Shown piece after piece: positions 25,801 to 32,932 of a stretch of DNA of 64,000 bases. A program made the position numbers and the translations under genes. The stretch covers positions 1-64,000 of the forward strand of contig JACPDP010000029.1 in NCBI GenBank assembly GCA_016183945.1, written 5' to 3'. The notes under the pieces were generated by a model. That model did no database searches. It was given only the letters and a program-made list of their open reading frames with translations, and was not told the DNA's origin. Position 1 is the stretch's first letter, and every line of letters starts with the position of its first letter. Origin of the DNA: Magnetospirillum sp. (GTDB lineage: Bacteria > Pseudomonadota > Alphaproteobacteria > Rhodospirillales > Magnetospirillaceae).

Positions 25801-28800
25801 ACGGTGCAGGACATCAACGTCGCCGACGGCGACGACGGCACCGACTCGCTGACCAATGTCGAGACGCTGGAATTCGCGGGCGGCAAGACCGTCAGCCTCG
25901 CCAGCCTCGGCGGCGAGATCAACGTCTCCGGCACGGGCAATTCCTTCTGCGACATCACCACGTTGTCCAATGGCAATCGCGTGATGTCGTGGGGCTCCTA
26001 CGGCACCGACGGTGGCAACTGGGGTGTCTACGGCCGTATCTACGACGCCAACGACCAACCGGTCGGCGCCACCTTCCTGATCAACCAGGCCACCAACGGC
26101 GCCCAAATCTATCAGAGCGTGGTGCCGACCACCGACGGCGGCTTCGTCGCGTTCTACGCCAACACCGCCTTCAACAACGCCGACGACGAGATCTATGTCC
26201 GTCGTTTCGACGCGGCCGGCGCCGCGACCATGAACGAGGCGGTGGTGAACACCGTCACGGCCGACCGCCAGTACATGGCCGACGCCGTCGTGTTGTCGAA
26301 CGGCAACGTGGTGGTGACCTGGCAGTCCAACAACCAGGATGCCGCCGGCAGCTACGGTGTCTATGGCCAGATCTACAGCCTGACGGGGACGACCGTCACC
26401 CCGAGCGGCAGCAATTTCCCGATCAACACCGGTACCGCCGGCAACCAGATGACTCCGTCGGTGGCGGCCCTGTCCGGCGGCGGCTTCGCGGTCGCCTATG
26501 CCGACAGTTCCAGCGGCAACCAGAACGACATCAAGGTCGAGATTTTCGACAACAGCGGCACCCGGACCTACGGGCCGTTCACCGTCGCCGGCACCGCCGC
26601 CGACGAAGAGACCTACCCGGTGGTGACCGGCACCTCCGGCGGCGGCTTCCTGGTGACCTGGGTCGACGCCAATGCCGGCAACGCCCTCAAGGGGCAGTAC
26701 TACGACTCACTCGGCGGACTGGTCCGCTCGACGTTTACGGTGACCACCAACATCATCAACGTCGACAACCAGTTGCCCCAGGTCGACCTGCTGACGCTGC
26801 CCGATGGCAAAGTGGCGTTCGCCTGGACCTACCCGGACGCCAGCCAGTCGGGCATCTTTACTCGGGTGATGGACCCCACCACCGGCAACTGGGTGGGGGC
26901 GTCGGCGGTCATGGCCAACGCGACCACCGCCTGGTACCAGCATTATCCCGCCCTGGCGGTCAACGCCGACGGCGGCTACACGGTGCTTTGGGGCGATTAC
27001 AACCTTGGCCCGATGATCCGTCGCTTCAATGCCGACGGCACCGCCATGAGCGGCCAGGTCATGAAGCTGAGCGCCGGCGACGACACGGTGACGCTGGGCA
27101 GCGTCGGGATGTTGGATGCGGGTGCCGGCAACGACACCGTCGCCATCAGCCAGGCCGACCTGACGGCCAGCGGTGCCATCGACGGCGGCGCCGGCACCGA
27201 TACGGTGACGATGGCCGATGCCGCGATCACCGATCTGTCCAAGCTGGCCAATTTCGAGCGCCTGACGCTGTCCGGCACGGTGGCGCAGACGGTCACCTTC
27301 GGCACCGATGCCAATTCCGGCGGCATCACCCAGGTTGACGCCAGTGGGCATGCCAGCACGGGTGTGACGGTCGATGCGCATCTGCGCAATGCCGGCGTGA
27401 TTCTGACCAGCGGCCACGGTACGGATTCCCTCATCGGCGGGGCGGGAATCGATGCCTTGAAGGTCAGCCATGTCGAGGCGGCCAACGTCATCACCGGCAT
27501 CGGCAATGGGACCATCTCGGTGTTCGACGCCACCGCGGGCGGTGACGGCACCGATTACGTCAGCGGAGTCGAGCAATTGCGCTTCCTCGACGGCACCGTG
27601 ACGGTCTCGGCCGACGGGCTGTCGCTGATGGGCGGCAGCGGCGCCGACCGCCTGACGGTGGCGGGCAGCATCGCCCTGGTCGACGGCGGGCTCGGTGACG
27701 ACGTCGCCACCTACCTCGGCGCGGGCAACGTCACCCTGGATGCCGGGTCCGGCAACGACACGCTGACCGGCGGCGCGGGCGACGATACCTTCAAGTTCGC
27801 CGATGGCTTGGGTGCCGACGATTGGGTGACCGGCGGCGCCGGCACCGACACCCTGGAGCTGTTCAATCAATCGCTGAGCGACTTCGCGAACGTCTCCGGC
27901 GTCGAGAGGCTGCACATGGCCGGCAGCTCGGCCATGGCGGTGACCCTGCCGGCCTCGGACGTCAATACGGTTGACGCGGCGGCCGCCACCGGTGCGGTGA
28001 CCGTTGATGCCTCGGCGGCGAGCGGCATCGTCTCGCTGACCGGCGGCTCGGGGGCCGACATCTTCACCGGCGGCGCGGGCAACGACCGCATCGAGGGCGG
28101 GGCGGGCGCCGACAAGGCGGTGTTCCACGGCAGCATGGCCGACTATAAGATCAGCCTGGGCGGCGGCACCATCACCGTGCAGGACATGAACGCCGCCGAC
28201 GGCGACGACGGCACCGACACGCTGACCGGCATCGAGACGCTGGAGTTTTCCGGCGGCAAGACCTTGACGGTCGGGACGGGGCTCCCGGCCAACGGAACGC
28301 CCGCCGGCAACGCGACGGCGGCCAACACGTATTGGATCTCCAATCAGACCTTGGCCGAGGTGGCCCCCCTGACAGGCGGCGGTTACGTCGTGACCTGGAC
28401 CAGCGACGGCCAGGACACAGACCAAGCGGGGGTTTACGCCCAGCGCTACAACGCCAGCGGTGGGACGCAGGGCGACGAGTTCCGGGTCAACACCCACATC
28501 AACGATGGACAATTCGGGGCCACGGTCACCGGATTGGCCGACGGCGGTTTCGTCGTGGTCTGGCACAGTGCCCTGCAGGACAGCAGCGACTTCGGCGTCT
28601 ACGGGCAGCGGTACAACGCCAACGGCACGGTGCATGGCGAGGAGTTTCTGGTCAACACCACCACCACCGGCTGGCAGGCCTGGCCCTCGATCACCGCCCT
28701 GCCCGACGGCGGTTTCATGGCGGTGTGGGACGTCATCGTCGGCGGTTACCACCAGGTTTATGGGCAGCGGTTCAATGCGTTCGGGGCCAAGGCGGTGGAG

Positions 28801-31800
28801 GGCGAGTTCCAGATCGCCGGCAATCAGAACGCGACCGATCTCAACCCGGTGGTCTGCGCCCTGGCGAATGGCGATGTGGTGGTGCTCTGGCAGAGCGCGA
28901 ACAATGGCGCGGGCGAGGTCTTCGGCCGGCGCTACGACTCCGCCGGCGTGGCTCAAGGCGACGCCTTCCAGGTCAACACCTACGACACCGACGGGCAGTG
29001 GCAGCCGAAGGTCGCCGCACTGGCCGGCGGCGGCTTCGTCGTCGTCTGGCACAGCAATGGGAAGGATGGCGACAATTACGGAGTCTCCGCTCAACTTTAC
29101 GATGCCAGTGGCGTTGCGCAGGGCACTGAGTTCGTGGTCAACACCACCACCACCGGCTGGCAGGCCTGGCCGTCGGTCTCCGCCCTGCCCGACGGCGGAT
29201 TCGTGGCGGTGTGGGATGCGGTTGCCGGCGGCATCCACCGCATATATGGACAGCGCTTCAGCGCCGTCGGGGCCAAGGTCGGGGACCAGTTCCCGATAGC
29301 CGGTGACGCCAATTATGACGGGGACCTCCACCCGGTCGTTACCACCCTTGCGGATGGCAGCCTCGTGGTTGCCTGGCAGGACACCGACGCCAGCGGCACC
29401 GGCATCTATACCATGAGACTGGCGGTCACGGGCGCCGTCATCGGGTCCAGCGGCGACGATTCATTGCACCTGGGCAGTGGCGTGTTGGCCCTCAACCTCC
29501 TGGCTGGTAACGACACCGTCTCCATCAGCCAGGCCGATCTGACCGGTGCCACCACCATCGACGGCGGCGCCGGCCTCGACACGGTGACGATGGCCGACGC
29601 CACCATCACCGATCTGTCGAAGCTCGCCAATTTCGAGACGCTGTCCCTGACCGGCGCGGCGGCGCAGGCGGTGACCTTCGGCAGCGACGCCCAGTCGGGC
29701 GGCATCACCGAAGTGGATGCCTCGGGCAACGGCAATGGCGTCACCATCGACGCGTCGGCCCGCACCGCCGGGGTCACGGTGACGGGTGGGGCCGGGAACG
29801 ACGTCGTCCATGGCGGCCTCGGCACTGCGGACGCCGTGGTGTTCCACGGCACCGAGAGTGCGCACACCATTTCTGCCATGAACGGCACCCTGACGGTGAG
29901 CGGCGGCGTCGATGGCAGCGACACGCTGATCGGCGTCGAAGAGATCCGGTTCGGCGACGGGACAGTGTGGACGGGAACCGCCGGCGTCCTGGCGACCGAG
30001 GGCGCCGGAAGCCACCACCTGGTCATCGGGGACGGTATCGCCCGCGTTACCGGCGGTGTGGGCGACGATATCTTCGACGCCTCCGCCAACACTTTGGGGA
30101 TCACCCTCGACGGCGGTTCCGGCAGTGATGGGCTGTATGGCGGCAGCGGCGACGACAGCTTCGTCATCTCCGGCAGCGGCAGCTCGATCGTCCGGGCGGG
30201 GGGCGGAACCGACACCCTCGACCTTCAGGCCTATACCGAGAGGCAGGCCATCGGCGTCGAGCGCTCCGGCGACGACCTGCTGATCGCCCTCACCAGCGGC
30301 AGCGGCGCTTTCGCCAGCATCACGGTCGAGGACCAGATGACCGGGCTGGGCATCGAGAGACTGATCATCGGCAGCGACCACGAGACCCTGACCCTCAACA
30401 CCTCGGCTGCGGTGGCGGGGGTGCAGAACGGCAGCGGCGTCGACGAACTGATGGTCGGCACCTCGGCCGGCGAGATTCTCAACGGCGGTGGCGGCAGCGA
30501 TATCTTCTTCGGCGGCGGCGGCAGCGACACCTATATCGGCGGCACCACCAACGCCACCGGCACCTTCTCGGCCGCCGGCAGCGTCATCTACCGCATGTCG
30601 GACACCAGCATCAGCCTGACCGCCACCAGCACCTCCATGACCGTCGGTCACGGCGGCGACGTCGATATCCTGCAGGACATCAAGGAGATCGAGGGGTCGG
30701 CCTTCGACGACACCCTGTCGGCCGCGGGGGCCAATCGACGCGTCGATCTGGTGGGCGGCGCCGGCAATGACGTGCTGATCGGCGACAACGGCGTCAGCGA
30801 CGTGGTGGCAGGCTACTGGAATGCCACCGGTGGCGTGATGGTCAACCTATCGAGTGACTCGATCACCGTCGGCACCACCGTGGTGCAGGCCGGCCAAGCC
30901 CTCGACGGCATGGGCGGCACCGACAGCCTGAGCGGCATCATCCGTGTCGAGGGCTCCGACTTTGCCGACTACATGGTGGGCGGCGCCGGCAACGACACGC
31001 TGTATGGCGGCAAGGGGACCGACACCCTGATCGGCGGCGCCGGCGACGACGTCTTCACCCTGGAGAGCCTGAGCGACGGCGATACCATCGACGGCGGCAG
31101 CGGCTGGGACAACCTCTCGTTCTCGCCGATGAATGGCAAACGGGCCGGCGGGACCTTGGGGCTGGACGCGTTGGCCGGCCGGGTCGGTCATGTGGACGGG
31201 TTCAGCGTTTCGGGGAACACCCTGGCAGGGGCGAGTTCCGACCTGATCATCCTGCGTCCCGACGATGTGCGTGCCATTTCGGATGGCAGCCTCAGCATCA
31301 CGGGCGACGGCACCATCAGTGGTTTCGGCGACACCATCGCCCTGGGCGGGGTGTGGAGCACGTCCGGCGGAAGCCTGACCAGCGGCGGCGAGACCATCAA
31401 TGTCAATGGCGGGTTGACGTTCAAGCTGCTGGCGCAAACCGGAATGGCCTCGGGCATCCACGGCGGCATGGTTGCCGGCGGCGGCGTAAGCCACACGCTG
31501 GGCGGAACGTTGACCCACGGCACGCTCTACCTGGATGGTACCGCCACCAACAGCTTCACCGGTGACGAAGCCAATGCCGGTCGGGTGTGGTACGTCTCCG
31601 ATGACGGCATTGCCGAATCACTGATCTTCAGCGACGGCCTCACCATCGCCTCGGTGGGCTCCGCCGGGACCGCGCCGGCCATCACCGGGCTGCCGACCTC
31701 CGCCATCCAGTACGTGGAAGGGGGGGCGGCGGTCGAACTGTTCGCCGGGGCGGTGGTCACCAGCGCCGCCGCCGACTTCGATGGCGGCCGCCTGGCGATT

Positions 31801-32706
31801 TCGCTGGTGAGCGGCGCCAGCAGCAGCGACGTCTTCGGCATCGTTCCCTCCGACGACATCAGCATCGCCGGCAGCACCCTGTCCTACAACGGCACCGCCA
31901 TCGGCACGCTCAGCGGCGGCACCCTCGGGCAGGCGCTGGTCGTCAACTTGACTGCAGACGCCGATGCCACCAAGGTGGCCGCGCTGCTTGAGGCGGTGAG
32001 ATTCTCCAGCACGGCCCATGCCGGAAGCGGGTCCCGGTTCCAGGTCGAACTCAGCGACGGCCATGGTGGCGCCCAGGTGGTGGCGACGAGGACGTTGGAG
32101 GTCGACCATCCGCCGCTGGCCACCACCATCGGCGACCAGTCGGCCAGCGAGGACAGCCCCTTCTGGCTCAACGCTGCGACCCATTTCACCGACGCCGACA
32201 TCGACGACAGCCTGACCTACACCGCGACCCTGGCCGGCGGTGGGGCGCTGCCGGCGTGGTTGAGCATCGACCTCGAGACCGGCGTCATCAGCGGCACGCC
32301 CCTTAACGGCGACGTCGGCGACCTCTCGGTCAAGGTCACCGCCACCGACGCGGCCGGCGCTACCGCCGACGCCACCTTCGCCCTGCATGTGGGCAACACC
32401 AACGACGCGCCCGAAGCGTCCACCATCGGCCTCCAATCGGTCGACGAGGACACCCTCTTCTCGCTCAACGCCGCAAGCTACTTCACGGACGTCGACATCG
32501 GCGACAGCCTGACCTACACGGCGACGCGGGCGGACAACAGCCCATTGCCGGCGTGGATGAGCATTGATGCTGCGACCGGTGCCATCAGCGGCACCCCGGC
32601 CAACGGCGACGTCGGCGACCTCTCGGTCAAGGTCACCGCCACCGACGCGGCCGGCGCCACCGCCTGGCCATCCAACATCACGCCAAGGCTACTGCCCGCC
32701 GCGTAG
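19648..32706 (+). CDS. Giant RTX adhesin, middle piece (cadherin-like, RTX, propeller-like)
   Basis: This piece is 4,352 residues if read from the GTG at 19648, which is probably not a natural start. Domains in order: cadherin-like end; RTX modules 8-9 (20098-20940); five cadherin-like repeats with the N-D-A-P-T linker (21105-22690); RTX and modules 10-13 (22700-25650); propeller-like block 1 (25930-27060); RTX-like (27080-28290); propeller-like block 2 (28310-29430); RTX with a haemolysin-related stretch (29990-31110); and dystroglycan-type cadherin-like domains (from 32110). The last one is cut off mid-domain: after TDAAGATA the frame enters an inverted copy of downstream DNA and stops at TAG 32704-32706. 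Calcium-dependent surface adhesion is inferred. Confidence 0.85.
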   Translation: MTAVSAGSWGTATIVGGKVVYTPNATALKALDSDQTQTDTVTYTVSDGHGGSTTASINITITGANDAATLTSGTISTHGAEDTAFTLTTAQFDAFFSDPDNLTNQAGRDKLEGIKVTTLPSKATLALKSMAAPVAGDIIIGAAPANPTLGTSAVNTLAGTAGDDLLIGLGGADTLTGNAGADTFRLTAASDSPSGGYDTITDFASGTDRLQLQGAAGLGYDSTLANPFATSVANTINVIKASTAYANKVVFFSDGTDGYLYVRGSGAAGSVSYDDTLVKLTGKTTAPSASSVVFGGGDMSGTGSADTLSGSAIDDTLTGGGGADTLTGGLGADVFRYTAKTDSTDGGMDVVTDFKAGVDKLQFVGMAGVTYSNTAYAYQGTVADTVSHIVGNAANNTIQFFSDGLNGYVYVKGAGTGTDFGTSLIKLANYNAVTLNQEISRADIAAGNLILVPTADYAGNAGFGWAGFDGTAYSAGSATTTVVFDPVNDLPTVAAKTSTGTEDTTRTFSAADFSTFSDPDGNALASVKITSLASNGTLYLSGTAVTADQVIPVAQVGSLTFVPNANFNGNATFQWKGSDGTDFAANPATMTIAVAGVNDAPTTASSSVAASEDTIYVFSQANFTGAVTDVDGDALSKIQVVTLPGNGTLRLSGTAVTAGQEILKADLPNLTFTPSANFNGSTTFTWKASDGTVYSAAAGTMTITVASVNDAPTTAQSQTVTTLEDTAKTITVTASDPEGDALSYAVQTQPVTGGTVSVVSGNQLLFTPTAGFNGSTSFVVRVSDGTATADQTVTVNVTAVNDAPTLTATGSLSTAEDNAYTTGQVTATDTDSGDTLTYTVKSTDIPGHGTVQMNSATGAFTYTPHANYFGADTFKVTVTDASGATAVQTISVSVSAVNDAPVVASTSTAAPPDSAYTFTLADFSAGYSDAESDALTAIQITTLPSQGTITLNGTPITTSGTIAVADIPHLVFTPTTSLSGPDPLQWKAFDGTIWSATAGTMTLGPVAITVTGGAYDGSAETHTLSITGSSGADIIIGGQSDDIIYAGAGNDTVSGGRGADLLIAGSGNGNDTYYGGTAALDDNANDTIKYSSATNPVTINLTAGTASGADVDSDLISGIEHVIAGQGADIITGSTAVNSITGGAGADTFVFASVAQSSTTATDVITDFVSGTDHISFTGMAGVAVLRGMGAGLSGGFTFDTAGATLADKVTNTIAAIVAESRIQDSVVFFTDTTSGTGWLYVKGAGTGTSYDGALIKLAGVSQAPTAADLGLIYELVYGTSGNDGMVGTTAGELFIPVAGSDTLHVGTGAGIDALGLNPATPVQSVVKSGNDLVFTTSGGTVAVISQWGGEALEAVSADFGQGGGAKVYTIGYATGTGGSDLLLGGFTIDTLTGGDGDDAIFAQSGDDTLIGGAGADRLDGGAGTDVYQYSSAAESPYTGTPDVVNFESGADRIDFVGSGGLRLLANAYTFTTSAAATVAAIRGNVAVTDAIVFFTDGTDGYVTVKGGTGGFDGTLIKLAGVVSPLSLSDFVGQTVVLGGSGSDTLAGSTGNDSLGGRDGIDTLHGGVGADTLTGGGGADVFLFSNTDSTVTVSGGSVTAMSGIDKITDLASGDMVSLVGGNTYRLYQGCYAFDTAGADQTAKVINTINAIRGDANIADAVVHFTDGTAGWVYVKGSGGGTSFDGTLIEIGAAPPSVSQLQQAIGELVVGTSGDDVQAGTSASDWFQYTGGDDGYTAGGGVDTLDLGSLVVKTGHASGDDYVLELGPADGNDQNITGSVTLVGQLTGTGFEVMRVGQEDPVTHAVTVRTLQAQAIGVDNTATDDLVMAPLAGGSVHGGAGDDWVIGGTGGDTLYGDSGNDMLVGMQGNDTLVGGAGIDELDGDTSGAPAAADRFVFNIGDSMAGSADIIHDFQKGIDTIEFAGMAAGIKYRGGEFPFDTTGADLAAKISNTIGSIGGDPNDAVFFFQDGSNGYLYVHGGAHNGTMVTLKGVTQSPSLGDLIGPDGYLVTSGADTFVGGAGNESFDGLAGTDTARYSGNEADYKVSLSGGTLTVQDINVADGDDGTDSLTNVETLEFAGGKTVSLASLGGEINVSGTGNSFCDITTLSNGNRVMSWGSYGTDGGNWGVYGRIYDANDQPVGATFLINQATNGAQIYQSVVPTTDGGFVAFYANTAFNNADDEIYVRRFDAAGAATMNEAVVNTVTADRQYMADAVVLSNGNVVVTWQSNNQDAAGSYGVYGQIYSLTGTTVTPSGSNFPINTGTAGNQMTPSVAALSGGGFAVAYADSSSGNQNDIKVEIFDNSGTRTYGPFTVAGTAADEETYPVVTGTSGGGFLVTWVDANAGNALKGQYYDSLGGLVRSTFTVTTNIINVDNQLPQVDLLTLPDGKVAFAWTYPDASQSGIFTRVMDPTTGNWVGASAVMANATTAWYQHYPALAVNADGGYTVLWGDYNLGPMIRRFNADGTAMSGQVMKLSAGDDTVTLGSVGMLDAGAGNDTVAISQADLTASGAIDGGAGTDTVTMADAAITDLSKLANFERLTLSGTVAQTVTFGTDANSGGITQVDASGHASTGVTVDAHLRNAGVILTSGHGTDSLIGGAGIDALKVSHVEAANVITGIGNGTISVFDATAGGDGTDYVSGVEQLRFLDGTVTVSADGLSLMGGSGADRLTVAGSIALVDGGLGDDVATYLGAGNVTLDAGSGNDTLTGGAGDDTFKFADGLGADDWVTGGAGTDTLELFNQSLSDFANVSGVERLHMAGSSAMAVTLPASDVNTVDAAAATGAVTVDASAASGIVSLTGGSGADIFTGGAGNDRIEGGAGADKAVFHGSMADYKISLGGGTITVQDMNAADGDDGTDTLTGIETLEFSGGKTLTVGTGLPANGTPAGNATAANTYWISNQTLAEVAPLTGGGYVVTWTSDGQDTDQAGVYAQRYNASGGTQGDEFRVNTHINDGQFGATVTGLADGGFVVVWHSALQDSSDFGVYGQRYNANGTVHGEEFLVNTTTTGWQAWPSITALPDGGFMAVWDVIVGGYHQVYGQRFNAFGAKAVEGEFQIAGNQNATDLNPVVCALANGDVVVLWQSANNGAGEVFGRRYDSAGVAQGDAFQVNTYDTDGQWQPKVAALAGGGFVVVWHSNGKDGDNYGVSAQLYDASGVAQGTEFVVNTTTTGWQAWPSVSALPDGGFVAVWDAVAGGIHRIYGQRFSAVGAKVGDQFPIAGDANYDGDLHPVVTTLADGSLVVAWQDTDASGTGIYTMRLAVTGAVIGSSGDDSLHLGSGVLALNLLAGNDTVSISQADLTGATTIDGGAGLDTVTMADATITDLSKLANFETLSLTGAAAQAVTFGSDAQSGGITEVDASGNGNGVTIDASARTAGVTVTGGAGNDVVHGGLGTADAVVFHGTESAHTISAMNGTLTVSGGVDGSDTLIGVEEIRFGDGTVWTGTAGVLATEGAGSHHLVIGDGIARVTGGVGDDIFDASANTLGITLDGGSGSDGLYGGSGDDSFVISGSGSSIVRAGGGTDTLDLQAYTERQAIGVERSGDDLLIALTSGSGAFASITVEDQMTGLGIERLIIGSDHETLTLNTSAAVAGVQNGSGVDELMVGTSAGEILNGGGGSDIFFGGGGSDTYIGGTTNATGTFSAAGSVIYRMSDTSISLTATSTSMTVGHGGDVDILQDIKEIEGSAFDDTLSAAGANRRVDLVGGAGNDVLIGDNGVSDVVAGYWNATGGVMVNLSSDSITVGTTVVQAGQALDGMGGTDSLSGIIRVEGSDFADYMVGGAGNDTLYGGKGTDTLIGGAGDDVFTLESLSDGDTIDGGSGWDNLSFSPMNGKRAGGTLGLDALAGRVGHVDGFSVSGNTLAGASSDLIILRPDDVRAISDGSLSITGDGTISGFGDTIALGGVWSTSGGSLTSGGETINVNGGLTFKLLAQTGMASGIHGGMVAGGGVSHTLGGTLTHGTLYLDGTATNSFTGDEANAGRVWYVSDDGIAESLIFSDGLTIASVGSAGTAPAITGLPTSAIQYVEGGAAVELFAGAVVTSAAADFDGGRLAISLVSGASSSDVFGIVPSDDISIAGSTLSYNGTAIGTLSGGTLGQALVVNLTADADATKVAALLEAVRFSSTAHAGSGSRFQVELSDGHGGAQVVATRTLEVDHPPLATTIGDQSASEDSPFWLNAATHFTDADIDDSLTYTATLAGGGALPAWLSIDLETGVISGTPLNGDVGDLSVKVTATDAAGATADATFALHVGNTNDAPEASTIGLQSVDEDTLFSLNAASYFTDVDIGDSLTYTATRADNSPLPAWMSIDAATGAISGTPANGDVGDLSVKVTATDAAGATAWPSNITPRLLPAA
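20098..20940 (+). repeat. Composite RTX modules 8-9
   Basis: Two more copies of the module. They have the GTAGDDLLIGLGGADTLTGN and GGGGADTLTGGLGADVF turns, and end in FFSDGTDGYLYVRGSG and FFSDGLNGYVYVKGAGTG. They are directly abutting, without an alanine-rich spacer. Confidence 0.85.
21105..22690 (+). repeat. Five tandem cadherin-like repeats
   Basis: Repeats of about 95-105 residues start with VND(L/A)P at about 21108, 21436, 21768, 22050 and 22344. Each has an E-D-T/N motif, an L-P-x-x-G-T segment and a F-x-P-x-x-x-F-x-G strand near its end. They resemble the tandem Ig or cadherin-like spacers of large bacterial adhesins that bind Ca2+ between domains. Confidence 0.8.
22700..25650 (+). repeat. 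RTX region with composite modules 10-13
   Basis: It starts with classical RTX turns (SGADIIIGGQSDDIIYAGAG). The modules close with the FFTDTTSGTGWLYVKGAGTG, FFTDGTDGYVTVKGGTGG, FTDGTAGWVYVKGSGGGT and FFQDGSNGYLYVHGG signatures at about 23330, 24123, 24640 and 25540. The last copies diverge the most, so the array may have grown from the N-terminal side; that is inference. Confidence 0.8.
25760..27340 (+). repeat. Duplicated propeller-like block, copy 1
   Basis: It starts with ADYKVSLSGGTLTVQDINVADGDDGTDSL, then about seven roughly 50-residue repeats with a GG-F-x-V-x-W core and a G-V-Y-G-x-x-Y-x-x-x-G segment, and ends with SQADLTASGAIDGGAGTDTVTM. The order is repeated at 28130-29720. The repeated strands suggest a beta-propeller. 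Confidence 0.75.
28130..29720 (+). repeat. Duplicated propeller-like block, copy 2
   Basis: The same order as 25760-27340: ADYKISLGGGTITVQDMN, tandem GGFVVVWHS-type repeats, and a closing SQADLTGATTIDGGAGLDTVTM. Inside it, VNTTTTGWQAWPS occurs twice with almost the same DNA (about 28650 and 29135), which shows a more recent internal duplication. Confidence 0.75.
29990..31110 (+). repeat. RTX region with haemolysin-related segment
   Basis: RTX turns such as GGSGSDGLYGGSGDDSF, NGGGGSDIFFGGGGSDTYIGG and GGAGNDTLYGGKGTDTLIGGAGDDVF are present. They flank a segment resembling the HCBP-related domain (GDDLLIALTSGSG, ITVEDQM, GIERLII) found after RTX blocks in haemolysin-type proteins. Confidence 0.8.
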
Positions 32707-32932
32707 ACCGCGAAGGTCTTGCCACCCGGGGCCACATAGGACAGCGCCGTCGAGGCCAGCAACCTCACCGGCCTGGGGGCCGGTGATGCCGTCACCGTCG
32801 AATTCTGGGCCAGCTTCCAGAGTGGCGCGCACTCGACGGCGCTGTCCTATGTGGCCCCGGGTGGCAAGACCTTCGCGGTCTACGCGGCGGGCAGTAGCCT
32901 TGGCGTGATGTTGGATGGCCAGGCGGTGGCGC
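32654..32932. repeat. Perfect 101-bp inverted repeat with 77-bp spacer breaking the giant gene
   Basis: Arms 32654-32754 and 32832-32932 are exact reverse complements; the spacer is 32755-32831. The right arm reads in frame as LamG sequence (STALSYVAPGGKTFAVYAAG). The left arm is that DNA inverted, and gives in-frame stops TAG 32704 and TAG 32737. Both ends of the left arm fall on short shared sequences: GCGCCACCGCC at the left and CCGTCGA-type bases at the right. This fits a template switch at microhomology, or a chimeric read. The native end of the cadherin-like domain is missing. Confidence 0.95.

Noticed and set aside
20311..26106. A 1,931-codon minus-strand open frame, with similar ones at 16904-19606, 26707-29331, 36973-40245 and 41983-45525
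   Set aside because: All are antisense shadows of the giant gene. The sense strand has clear domains, the antisense has none.
32654..32932. A site-specific invertible switch
   Set aside because: Inverting the 77-bp spacer between the arms would not remove the in-frame stops in the left arm, and no recombinase gene is nearby.
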